From: VFJL01 sp037147395
Lineage (GTDB): Bacteria; Pseudomonadota; Gammaproteobacteria; Burkholderiales; Nitrosomonadaceae
NCBI GenBank assembly: GCA_037147395.1
Contig: JBAWVG010000036.1
Coordinates: 1 to 15,755, forward strand
Length of the DNA: 15,755 nt
Reading direction: 5' to 3'
This document shows, one piece after another, positions 7,591 to 14,280 of the stretch. Made by a program: the position numbers and the translations under genes. The notes below the pieces were generated by a model. That model saw only the letters and a program-made list of their open reading frames with translations, was not told the origin of the DNA and ran no database searches. The first letter of the stretch is position 1. Each line of letters starts with the position of its first letter.

Positions 7591-10137
7591 CTACTCTCCA
7601 TCGGTCTCGACCACTCTCTCTAACCCGGCGAGCTTCTCACCTTTATCGAGATTGATCAGAGTGACCCCCTGGGTGGAACGGCTCATTTCGCGAACTTCCT
7701 TAACGCGGGTGCGAATCAAGACACCACCCGTCGTAATCAGCATGATCTCATCATCCTGTCTGACCAGTCTCGCAGCCACCACCTTGCCGTTGCGCTCACT
7801 GGTCTTGATCGCAATCATTCCCTGGGTACCGCGTCCATGGCGAGTATATTCGCTGATCGGAGTACGCTTACCGTAACCGTTTTCGGTCGCGGTCAACACT
7901 GCCAGCTCCTCACTCTCCGCCACTAGCAAGGAAATGACCTTCTGACCCTTTCCGAGCTTCATTCCACGGACCCCGCGAGCACCCCGACCCATCGGCCGCA
8001 CATCATCCTCATCAAACCGTACCGCCTTGCCGGCATCGGAAAATAGCATCACGTCGCTCTTGCCTTCGGTTAGAGCAACACCAATCAGATAATCACTGTC
8101 ATCCAGACCGACTGCGATGATCCCGCTCGAACGAGGCCTAGAAAACTCAGAGAGGGGTGTCTTTTTTACCGTACCAAAGGAGGTTGCCATGAATATATAG
8201 CGGTTCTCATCGAATGCTTTGACCGGAAGGATGGCATTGATCTTCTCACCCTGCTCCAGTTGCACCAGATTCACAATCGGTTTACCACGGGCCGATCGCC
8301 CACCTTGCGGCACTGAGTAGACCTTGATCCAGTAAACCCTCCCACGGCTGGAGAAGCACAGAATGTAATCATGTGTATTGGCAATGAACAGGTTATCGAT
8401 AAAGTCATCTTCTTTGGTCCCTGTCGCCTGCTTACCGCGACCACCACGTTTCTGTGCGTGATAGTCATCCAGCGGTTGAGACTTGATATAACCGCTGTGA
8501 GACAGTGTCACCACCATATCCGCTGGCGCGATCAGGTCCTCCATACTCAGGTCCTGAGTACTGATCACAATCTCACTTCGGCGCTTGTCTCCGAACTGCT
8601 GCTTGATGGCGGCCAGTTCTTCTGTAAGAATCTCTGTGATGCGCTCATGCTTGGCTAAGATATCAACAAAGTTGGCGATCCTATCCATCACTTCCTTGTA
8701 CTCACTGACGATCTTGTCTTGTTCCAGTCCGGTCAGGCGCTGCAGGCGCAACTCTAGAATCGCTTGCACCTGAGCATCAGACAACCGGTAACCCTTTTTC
8801 GAAAGGCCGAATTCCGGCGCCAATCCATCCGGTCGGAATGACTTGGCATCGATTGTGGTTCGAGCGAGCATCTCCTCCACAAGCTTGGAGCGCCATACCT
8901 TCGCCATCAGAGCATCCTTAGCCACAGCAGGGGTCGGTGCCGCCTTGATCAGCGCGATCACATCATCCACGTTGGACAATGCCACCGCCAGACCTTCTAA
9001 AAGGTGCCCTCTTTCACGCGCCTTCTTTAACTCGAATACCGTACGCCTCGTGACCACTTCTCGTCGGTGTCTCAGGAATGCACTCAGCATCTGCTTCAGG
9101 TTCAGCAGACGGGGCTGCCCATCCAACAGCGCGACCATATTCATGCCGAAGGTGTCCTGCATCTGCGTCTCTTTATACAGATTGTTCAGGACCACTTCCG
9201 CGACTTCTCCGCGCTTCAGCTCAATCACCACTCTCATGCCGGATTTATCCGACTCATCGCGCAGATCAGAGATACCCTCTATCTTCTTGTCCCGTACCAG
9301 CTCTCCAATACGAATCAGTAAGTTAGATTTGTTTACCTGGTACGGTAACTCGTCAATAATGATGCTCTGGCGGCTACCCTTCTCCATATCCTCGAAATGG
9401 GTACGGGCACGCATCACCACTCGCCCACGTCCGGTATGGTATCCCTCTCGTACCCCAGCAATTCCATAGATGATGCCGGCCGTCGGGAAATCGGGTGCGG
9501 GAATGATCTCGATCAGTTCGTCAATGCTGGTTTCTGGATTCTTAAGCAGGACCAGGCATGCTTCAATAACTTCGTTCAGGTTGTGTGGCGGGATATTCGT
9601 CGCCATACCGACTGCGATGCCGGATGAGCCATTGATCAGCAGGTTGGGGATCTTTGCCGGAAAAATGAGTGGCTCCCTCTCTGACCCGTCATAATTCGGA
9701 CCAAAGTCCACCGTCTCCTTGTCGAGATCGGCCAGCAGTTCATGGGCAATACGCGACATACGGATTTCGGTATACCGCATTGCAGCCGCATTATCGCCAT
9801 CGACCGAACCGAAGTTACCTTGACCATCAACCAACATATAACGCAACGAAAAGTCCTGCGCCATACGGACAATGGTGTCATATACCGCGGTATCACCATG
9901 GGGATGATACTTACCGATCACATCACCGACGATACGAGCAGACTTCTTGTAAGGACGGTTCCAGTCATTGGAAAGCTCGTGCATGGCGAACAGCGCCCGC
10001 CTGTGTACCGGTTTAAGGCCATCACGCACATCCGGTAACGCTCTCCCTACGATTACGCTCATCGCGTAGTCGAGATAGGAGCGACGCATCTCCTCCTCAA
10101 GGCTGATCGGAAGGGTTTCTTTTGCGAATTGATCCAT
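7591..10137 (-). CDS. gyrA: DNA gyrase subunit A
   Basis: GyrA is the breakage-reunion subunit of the A2B2 topoisomerase that introduces negative supercoils using ATP. The 848 residues align without gaps to E. coli numbering at the N-terminus: catalytic tyrosine Tyr122 in AAMRYTE, and the quinolone region YHPHGDTAVYDTIVRMAQ with Thr83 and Asp87. Thr replaces the Ser83 of E. coli, as in wild-type Pseudomonas aeruginosa. The winged-helix and coiled-coil parts are complete, and the GyrA box reads QKRGGRG (562-568), marking the DNA-wrapping C-terminal domain and distinguishing it from ParC. It ends VVETDGE, without the long acidic tail of E. coli GyrA (875 residues). It is the first gene of the minus-strand run, with a candidate promoter upstream and a divergent ompA-like gene beyond. 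Confidence 0.98.
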   Translation of the reverse strand: MDQFAKETLPISLEEEMRRSYLDYAMSVIVGRALPDVRDGLKPVHRRALFAMHELSNDWNRPYKKSARIVGDVIGKYHPHGDTAVYDTIVRMAQDFSLRYMLVDGQGNFGSVDGDNAAAMRYTEIRMSRIAHELLADLDKETVDFGPNYDGSEREPLIFPAKIPNLLINGSSGIAVGMATNIPPHNLNEVIEACLVLLKNPETSIDELIEIIPAPDFPTAGIIYGIAGVREGYHTGRGRVVMRARTHFEDMEKGSRQSIIIDELPYQVNKSNLLIRIGELVRDKKIEGISDLRDESDKSGMRVVIELKRGEVAEVVLNNLYKETQMQDTFGMNMVALLDGQPRLLNLKQMLSAFLRHRREVVTRRTVFELKKARERGHLLEGLAVALSNVDDVIALIKAAPTPAVAKDALMAKVWRSKLVEEMLARTTIDAKSFRPDGLAPEFGLSKKGYRLSDAQVQAILELRLQRLTGLEQDKIVSEYKEVMDRIANFVDILAKHERITEILTEELAAIKQQFGDKRRSEIVISTQDLSMEDLIAPADMVVTLSHSGYIKSQPLDDYHAQKRGGRGKQATGTKEDDFIDNLFIANTHDYILCFSSRGRVYWIKVYSVPQGGRSARGKPIVNLVQLEQGEKINAILPVKAFDENRYIFMATSFGTVKKTPLSEFSRPRSSGIIAVGLDDSDYLIGVALTEGKSDVMLFSDAGKAVRFDEDDVRPMGRGARGVRGMKLGKGQKVISLLVAESEELAVLTATENGYGKRTPISEYTRHGRGTQGMIAIKTSERNGKVVAARLVRQDDEIMLITTGGVLIRTRVKEVREMSRSTQGVTLINLDKGEKLAGLERVVETDGE

Positions 10138-10171
10138 TAGGATATTTCTCTATCAGAGACAGTAAGTTATG

Positions 10172-10184
10172 GCAGAAATTCTGC
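10172..10184. repeat. Dyad in the gyrA leader
   Basis: GCAGAA-A-TTCTGC is a perfect inverted repeat with 6-bp arms and one central base, 35 bases before the gyrA start and downstream of the candidate promoter. It could be a protein-binding site or a small leader structure. It does not match the LexA box. No function is assigned. Confidence 0.35.
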
Positions 10185-10211
10185 TGTAGACGACAAGAAA
10201 TAAAGCCCCTG

Positions 10212-10241
10212 ATTCTATCACGCTACCCCTACTGTAGTCAC
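10212..10241 (-). promoter_or_regulatory. Candidate sigma-70 promoter for the gyrA cluster
   Basis: On the minus strand GTGACT (10236-10241) is followed after 18 bases by TAGAAT (10212-10217), which matches five of six positions of the -10 consensus. Transcription would start near 10205, giving a leader of roughly 70 bases before gyrA. No other convincing promoter is visible between gyrA and the divergent ompA-like gene. Called by eye only. Confidence 0.4.
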
Positions 10242-10336
10242 CCGTTACTCCGTGCATTCTAATGCCCACAACGCAGCTCCCAGACTATGCCCAGCACGAA
10301 TGCCGGGGGTTTGAATGAAGTATTTTCGAGATAATG

Positions 10337-10345
10337 TGCTATACA
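10337..10345 (+). promoter_or_regulatory. Candidate extended -10 promoter for the first ompA-like gene
   Basis: TGCTATACA fits the extended -10 pattern TGn-TATAAT (five of six matches), which can work without a strong -35; the expected -35 position is poor. The start would lie near 10352, just before the palindrome at 10357-10372, with a leader of about 80 bases. TTGACC at 10394 is a possible -35 of a second promoter but has no good -10. Confidence 0.35.
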
Positions 10346-10356
10346 AAGAACGATAG

Positions 10357-10372
10357 CATGGACTTGTCCATG
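10357..10372. repeat. Palindrome CATGGAC-TT-GTCCATG in the ompA leader
   Basis: This is a perfect inverted repeat with 7-bp arms and a 2-base centre, about 62 bases before the ATG of the first ompA-like gene. It lies immediately downstream of the candidate -10, so it would be at the very 5' end of the transcript. It has the form of an operator for a dimeric regulator, or of a 5' protective hairpin. No known consensus is recognised. Confidence 0.45.
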
Positions 10373-10420
10373 GCTAGGAAGGTAAATGGTTACTTGACCT
10401 TAGACTTAAATTTTTCCAAG

Positions 10421-10426
10421 AAGGAG
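10421..10426 (+). promoter_or_regulatory. Strong ribosome binding site
   Basis: AAGGAG, within the longer AAGAAGGAG, lies 7 bases before the ATG at 10434 and fixes that start. It is the best ribosome site of the window, in keeping with an abundant envelope protein. Confidence 0.8.
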
Positions 10427-10433
10427 TATTAGA

Positions 10434-11105
10434 ATGAAGAATGTATCAACCAAGAAACTCCTGATTAGCGCGATTGTTCTGCCATTGTGTTTTTCCGGGG
10501 CGGTCATGGCACAAGCAAAGAAATCAGATGCCTATTTAGTCGACGACCGAGCCGTACCCGCTAGGAATTCAACTAATTTGTGCTGGCACACCACCGACTG
10601 GACACCCGCCAAGGCGATTTACGAGTGCGAACCCGATCTGGTGCCTAAAAAAATGGCAGCAACAACTCCACCCCCAGCACCCGTATCAGCACCTGCCCCT
10701 GCACCGGTATCAGTCCCTTCAAAAATGCATTTCTCCGCAGATGAGCTGTTCGATTTCGACAAGGCTGTTATTAAACACAGTCCATCACGGGATCAGTTGG
10801 AAGAGTTTGCTGCCCGGGTAAAAATACTCAACTTTAACTCGATCAGTGTCATAGGCTATACCGATCGGATTGGTTCGGCAGAATATAACAAGCGTCTCTC
10901 CCTGAGACGCGCCAATGCAGTCAAGAACCATCTGGTATCCCACGGTGTTGATGCCAGCAAAATCAAGGTCGAAGGTAGGGGCGAATCCGATTCAATCACC
11001 GGAGACAGATGCAAGGGTAACAAGGCAGGCAAGGCTTTAATCTCATGCCTCCAACCCGATCGTCGAGTGCTAGTTGAAGTGGACGGGACACGAGACACAA
11101 AATAA
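10434..11105 (+). CDS. OmpA-family periplasmic/outer-membrane protein, copy 1
   Basis: This is a 223-residue exported protein expected to tie the outer membrane to peptidoglycan. It has a signal peptide with a positive N-region, a hydrophobic core and likely cleavage at VMA|QAKK after residue 26. A short conserved segment follows (VPARNSTNLCWHT, WTPAKAIYECEPDLV, about 41-70) with Cys50 and Cys65, then a Pro/Ala linker (75-96), then an OmpA C-terminal domain (about 98-217) with LFDFDKAVI, GYTDRIGSAEYNKRLSLRRA (Asp144 and Arg159 correspond to the peptidoglycan-binding pair) and Cys193/Cys205. There is no beta-barrel domain, unlike E. coli OmpA. The CWHT-WTPA-ECEPDLV style is familiar from betaproteobacterial OmpA-like proteins. 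A paralogue follows 375 bases downstream. The promoter is shared with no other gene because a strong terminator follows. Confidence 0.9.
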   Translation: MKNVSTKKLLISAIVLPLCFSGAVMAQAKKSDAYLVDDRAVPARNSTNLCWHTTDWTPAKAIYECEPDLVPKKMAATTPPPAPVSAPAPAPVSVPSKMHFSADELFDFDKAVIKHSPSRDQLEEFAARVKILNFNSISVIGYTDRIGSAEYNKRLSLRRANAVKNHLVSHGVDASKIKVEGRGESDSITGDRCKGNKAGKALISCLQPDRRVLVEVDGTRDTK

Positions 11106-11131
11106 GCCCCATTCTAACGAGTCTCACTCTG

Positions 11132-11160
11132 AAGGCCCCGCCACTGTGCGGGGCCTTTTT
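11132..11160 (+). terminator. Intrinsic terminator after ompA-like copy 1
   Basis: AAGGCCCCGC and GCGGGGCCTT form a perfect 10-bp stem around a 6-base loop, followed by a T-run. It lies 27 bases after the stop codon, so copy 1 is a single-gene unit. Confidence 0.93.
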
Positions 11161-11430
11161 ATAACACGTGCACGATATAGCCCCTGAAAGACATCTCTGT
11201 CGCGTCGGGGTATGTCGACATGAGTTATCTATGACCCATGACGAGAATAGGTTACAACCCATCCACAGACCATTCCTCGCCATATTCCTTCTGAATTAGA
11301 GTAAAACTCAATCCCACACTTTAACCACCGTCGTGATAGTCTCTGCCGTGTGAGGCCTTCAAATATGATGCGGCCGCGGGTTGAATCAATAAAATGCCCT
11401 CCTGAGACGCTCGCTCATACTTACCCAAAC
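11161..11430. other. Intergenic region between the two ompA-like genes
   Basis: No gene or clear promoter is seen here. It holds several short dyads: the palindrome CGTGCACG (11167-11174); a possible hairpin 11181-11210, where CCCC pairs with GGGG and an inner GACA-TCTC-TGTC closes the loop; and the palindrome ATGTCGACAT (11212-11221). A promoter for copy 2 must lie here or just before 11481, because a terminator separates it from copy 1. A small RNA cannot be excluded but has no positive support. Confidence 0.4.
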
Positions 11431-11476
11431 AATAATTAACTCGGATTTTAATCAAAGTTTTTTGAGTGGAATTATT
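11431..11476 (+). promoter_or_regulatory. Leader hairpin enclosing the ribosome site of ompA-like copy 2
   Basis: AATAATT (11431-11437) can pair with AATTATT (11470-11476), and CTC (11440-11442) with GAG (11464-11466), giving about 10 bp of mostly A-U stem with a small internal loop and a 21-base apical loop. The only Shine-Dalgarno-like bases, GAGTGGA (11464-11470), lie inside the 3' arm, 4 bases before the ATG. An AU-rich stem over the ribosome site is the layout of an RNA thermometer or a repressed leader. Function is inferred; pairing was found by eye. Confidence 0.4.
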
Positions 11477-11480
11477 AACC

Positions 11481-12155
11481 ATGAGAATTAGACTGACTAA
11501 GAGCCTCTTGTGCGCGGCCGCTATCCTGCCAATACTCTTGTCTGGGACGGCTACTGCCCAAGTAAAAAAAATAGAATCCTATTTGCTTGATGGCCGTTCG
11601 ATGCCGGCTAGAAATACCACTAACCTGTGCTGGCATACCAGCTCCTGGACACCCGCCCAGGCAATTTACGAATGCGAACCAGACCTAGTTCTAAGGCCTG
11701 AGAAAGCGGCCAAGTCAGTAGCCTCGGTAGCCCCTGCTGCGCCCTCTTTAGCTGCCAAGAACGTACTAGAAAAGGTGATCCTCTCAGCTGATACATTATT
11801 CGACTTTGACCGGTCTGTACTGAAACCTGAGGGGATACAAGCACTGGATAATTTCTTTAATAGACTCCACGGCGTCAAGTTCGATTTGATCATTGCGATC
11901 GGTTACACAGACCGTCTTGGCTCCAGGGAATACAACAAATCACTCTCGTCACGCCGCGCCGAAGCAGTCAAGAGTTACCTGGTAAAAAATAAAGGAATGG
12001 ACCCCCGTACCGTGTTCTCAGAAGGCAAAGGGACCTCGACTCTAGTGACCGGGAATACCTGCAAAGGCAACAGAAGGACAGAGGGATTGATTAGCTGTCT
12101 TCAACCAGACCGTCGGGTCGAGATTGAAGTGGTCGGGACAAGAGAATCGAGATAA
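11481..12155 (+). CDS. OmpA-family periplasmic/outer-membrane protein, copy 2
   Basis: This 224-residue paralogue of the preceding gene has the same layout at the same residue numbers: signal peptide ending TATA|QVKK (26), MPARNTTNLCWHT with Cys50, ECEPDLV with Cys65, a shorter Ala-rich linker (72-95), and an OmpA domain with LFDFDRSVL, GYTDRLGSREYNKSLSSRRA (Asp144, Arg159) and a second cysteine pair (Cys194, Cys206) near the C-terminus. I chose ATG at 11481, which gives a normal signal peptide; the frame also offers GTG at 11466. The cores around CWHT and the C-terminal LISCLQPDRRV are nearly identical between copies while linkers and surface loops differ, consistent with an old tandem duplication. 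Unlike copy 1 it has a weak ribosome site that may be sequestered. Confidence 0.9.
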   Translation: MRIRLTKSLLCAAAILPILLSGTATAQVKKIESYLLDGRSMPARNTTNLCWHTSSWTPAQAIYECEPDLVLRPEKAAKSVASVAPAAPSLAAKNVLEKVILSADTLFDFDRSVLKPEGIQALDNFFNRLHGVKFDLIIAIGYTDRLGSREYNKSLSSRRAEAVKSYLVKNKGMDPRTVFSEGKGTSTLVTGNTCKGNRRTEGLISCLQPDRRVEIEVVGTRESR

Positions 12156-12186
12156 ATCAGATCCATTCAAATTAAAATGTACTGGG

Positions 12187-12212
12187 CCCTGCCTCCGAGC
12201 AGGGTTTTTTTT
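12187..12212 (+). terminator. Intrinsic terminator between ompA-like copy 2 and mtaD
   Basis: CCCTGC and GCAGGG form a 6-bp stem with a 6-base loop, followed by eight T residues. It lies 31 bases after the ompA-like stop and only 17 bases before the mtaD ATG. The stem is shorter than that of the terminator after copy 1, so partial readthrough is plausible. Confidence 0.88.
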
Positions 12213-12229
12213 GATAAGCTAACAAGCAA

Positions 12230-13564
12230 ATGACCCACCCCATAAAAATTGATACCTTGTTGGAGGCCCGTTGGGTCGTCCCGGTAGAGCCCGCGGGAAC
12301 GCTACTGAATGATCATTCCATTGCAATTGACCGAGGTACGATCCTAGCGATTCTGCCTAACGCTGAGGCGCAATCACGTTTCGCTCCATCTGAACATATC
12401 ACCCTCAGTCATCACGCATTAATCCCCGGACTCATCAATTTACATACTCACGCAGCTATGTCTCTGATGCGTGGACTGGCAGATGACTTACCCTTGATGG
12501 ATTGGCTAAACCAGCGCATCTGGCCAATCGAAGCTCGGCATGTGACATCAGACTTTGTTCTGGATGGAACCCGGTTAGCCTGTGCAGAGATGATTAGGGG
12601 CGGAATTACCTGTTTCAACGATATGTATTTTTTTCCAGAAGCATCTGCCCAAGCAGCCTTAGATGCTGGAATGCGTGCCTCTATCGGGATGATGGTGATC
12701 AACACCCCAACCGCTTATGCAAGTGATGCCGATGATTATCTGGCAAAGGGATTGTCGCTACGTGACCGGTACCAGAGTCACCCCCTTTTATCCTTCTGCC
12801 TTGCCCCTCACGCCCCTTACAGCGTAAATGACAAGGCATTGACCAGCATACTGACCTATTCCGAGCAGCTCGATCTGCCCATCCATATCCATCTTCATGA
12901 GACTGATGATGAGATCAGACACGGACTAGAAACAACTGGATTGCGCCCGATCGAACGGCTGCGCAGACTGGGCCTGATTGGTCCCAACTTGATCGCGGTT
13001 CATATGGTGCATCTCACCAACGATGAAATCGAATTAATAGGAAAACAAGGCTGTAGCGTAGCCCATTGCCCCTCTTCCAACCTGAAGCTCGCCAGTGGGT
13101 TTGCCCCGATTGCCACGTTATGGAGTCATCAGATCAATACCGGGCTCGGTTCCGATAGCGCTGCCAGCAATAACCGACTAGATCTATTCGAGGAGATGCG
13201 ACTGGCTTCACTGCTTGCCAAGGGGCAGAGTGGCAATGCGGGGATGCTGCCGGCTCATCAATCACTGCAAATGGCGACCATCAATGGTGCCAGGGCCTTG
13301 GGACTGGGTGACATTACCGGATCCCTAGTCCCGGGTAAGGCTGCTGACATCACTGCGGTGGACTTTTCAAGCATTGAACTTTCACCCTGCTATGACCCTG
13401 TCTCTCACCTCGTTTATGCTGCCGGACGTAACCATGTGAGTCATGTTTGGGTAAATGGTAAAATACTTCTCGATGAGGGCAGACTCACCACTCTGGATGA
13501 GCCGGATCTAGTACGCAGGACGGCTTACTGGAGAGAGCAGATTGGGTCGATGAATGAAGGTTAA
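12230..13564 (+). CDS. mtaD: 5'-methylthioadenosine/S-adenosylhomocysteine deaminase (TRZ/ATZ family)
   Basis: This is an amidohydrolase that deaminates S-adenosylhomocysteine and 5'-methylthioadenosine to the inosyl forms, helping to clear by-products of SAM use. In 444 residues it shows the metal-binding pattern of the family: LHTHAAM (His72, His74), HIHLHETDDE (His221, Glu224), HMVHLT (His261) and LGSDSAASNN (Asp309). The C-terminal SLVPGKAADI and VWVNGK strands form the small beta domain. The opening IDTLLEARWVVPVEP is typical and supports ATG at 12230, although no good ribosome site is present. It starts just after a terminator and ends 4 bases before ubiG. The mtaD-ubiG-gph order occurs in other proteobacteria. 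Chlorohydrolase or guanine deaminase relatives are less likely given the motifs. Confidence 0.9.
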   Translation: MTHPIKIDTLLEARWVVPVEPAGTLLNDHSIAIDRGTILAILPNAEAQSRFAPSEHITLSHHALIPGLINLHTHAAMSLMRGLADDLPLMDWLNQRIWPIEARHVTSDFVLDGTRLACAEMIRGGITCFNDMYFFPEASAQAALDAGMRASIGMMVINTPTAYASDADDYLAKGLSLRDRYQSHPLLSFCLAPHAPYSVNDKALTSILTYSEQLDLPIHIHLHETDDEIRHGLETTGLRPIERLRRLGLIGPNLIAVHMVHLTNDEIELIGKQGCSVAHCPSSNLKLASGFAPIATLWSHQINTGLGSDSAASNNRLDLFEEMRLASLLAKGQSGNAGMLPAHQSLQMATINGARALGLGDITGSLVPGKAADITAVDFSSIELSPCYDPVSHLVYAAGRNHVSHVWVNGKILLDEGRLTTLDEPDLVRRTAYWREQIGSMNEG

Positions 13565-13568
13565 AGGT

Positions 13569-14273
13569 ATGTCAAACGACAGTATAAATGTTGATCCGCT
13601 AGAGCTGGAAAAATTCAGCCAGTTGGCACACCTCTGGTGGGATCCCAACAGTGAATTCAAGCCGCTTCATGAGATCAATCCGCTGCGGTTAGATTATATT
13701 GACCGGTTCTCTAACTTAAAAGATAAGGTCGTTCTTGACGTTGGCTGCGGGGGGGGGATTCTGTCCGAGAGTATGTCCGTCCGTGGCGCGAAAGTGACGG
13801 GGATCGACCTTGGCGAGAAATCCCTCAAGGTCGCGAAGCTCCATCTTCTTGAGACCGGCAACCGGGTAGAGTACCGGAATGTTGCGGTTGAAGAGCTGGC
13901 CGAAGAATGTCCTCATCATTATGATGTTGTCACCTGCATGGAAATGCTAGAACACGTGCCGGACCCAGCCAGTATCGTGCGCTCTTGCGCCAAACTGGCA
14001 AAACCCGGTGGCTGGGTCTTCTTCTCTACCCTCAACCGCAATCCAAAGTCTTACCTATACGCCGTAGTCGGCGCTGAGTATCTGTTAAATCTACTTCCTC
14101 GCGGCACACACGATTACGCCAAATTTATCAAGCCGTCAGAACTCGCACGCATGGCACGCAATGCTCGACTTGATACCCTGGAGATTACCGGTATGACTTA
14201 TAACCCGATGTCCCAAGTCTACTCACTCTCCCCAGATTCGAGTGTGAACTACATCATGGTATGCCGAGCGTAG
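13569..14273 (+). CDS. ubiG: Ubiquinone biosynthesis O-methyltransferase
   Basis: UbiG is a SAM-dependent methyltransferase that carries out the two O-methylations on the ubiquinone ring, so the organism likely uses ubiquinone in its respiratory chain. From ATG at 13569 it has 234 residues. The N-terminus NVDPLELEKFSQLAHLWWD and the following NPLRLDYI are characteristic. SAM motif I is VLDVGCGGGILSE (55-67), followed by the TGID acidic strand end and VTCMEMLEHVPDP. The usual HRWWD reads HLWWD here. The frame opens five codons earlier at 13554 inside mtaD, but GAAGG at 13556-13560 sits at the right distance for 13569 and homologues begin MSN. It produces S-adenosylhomocysteine, the substrate of the upstream MtaD. 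Confidence 0.96.
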   Translation: MSNDSINVDPLELEKFSQLAHLWWDPNSEFKPLHEINPLRLDYIDRFSNLKDKVVLDVGCGGGILSESMSVRGAKVTGIDLGEKSLKVAKLHLLETGNRVEYRNVAVEELAEECPHHYDVVTCMEMLEHVPDPASIVRSCAKLAKPGGWVFFSTLNRNPKSYLYAVVGAEYLLNLLPRGTHDYAKFIKPSELARMARNARLDTLEITGMTYNPMSQVYSLSPDSSVNYIMVCRA

Positions 14274-14280
14274 TTCCGAT

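Noticed and set aside
8843..9469. Long open frame (208 codons) on the plus strand opposite gyrA
   Set aside because: It lies fully inside the well-supported gyrA gene, has a Ser/Arg/Thr-rich shadow-like composition and no family resemblance.
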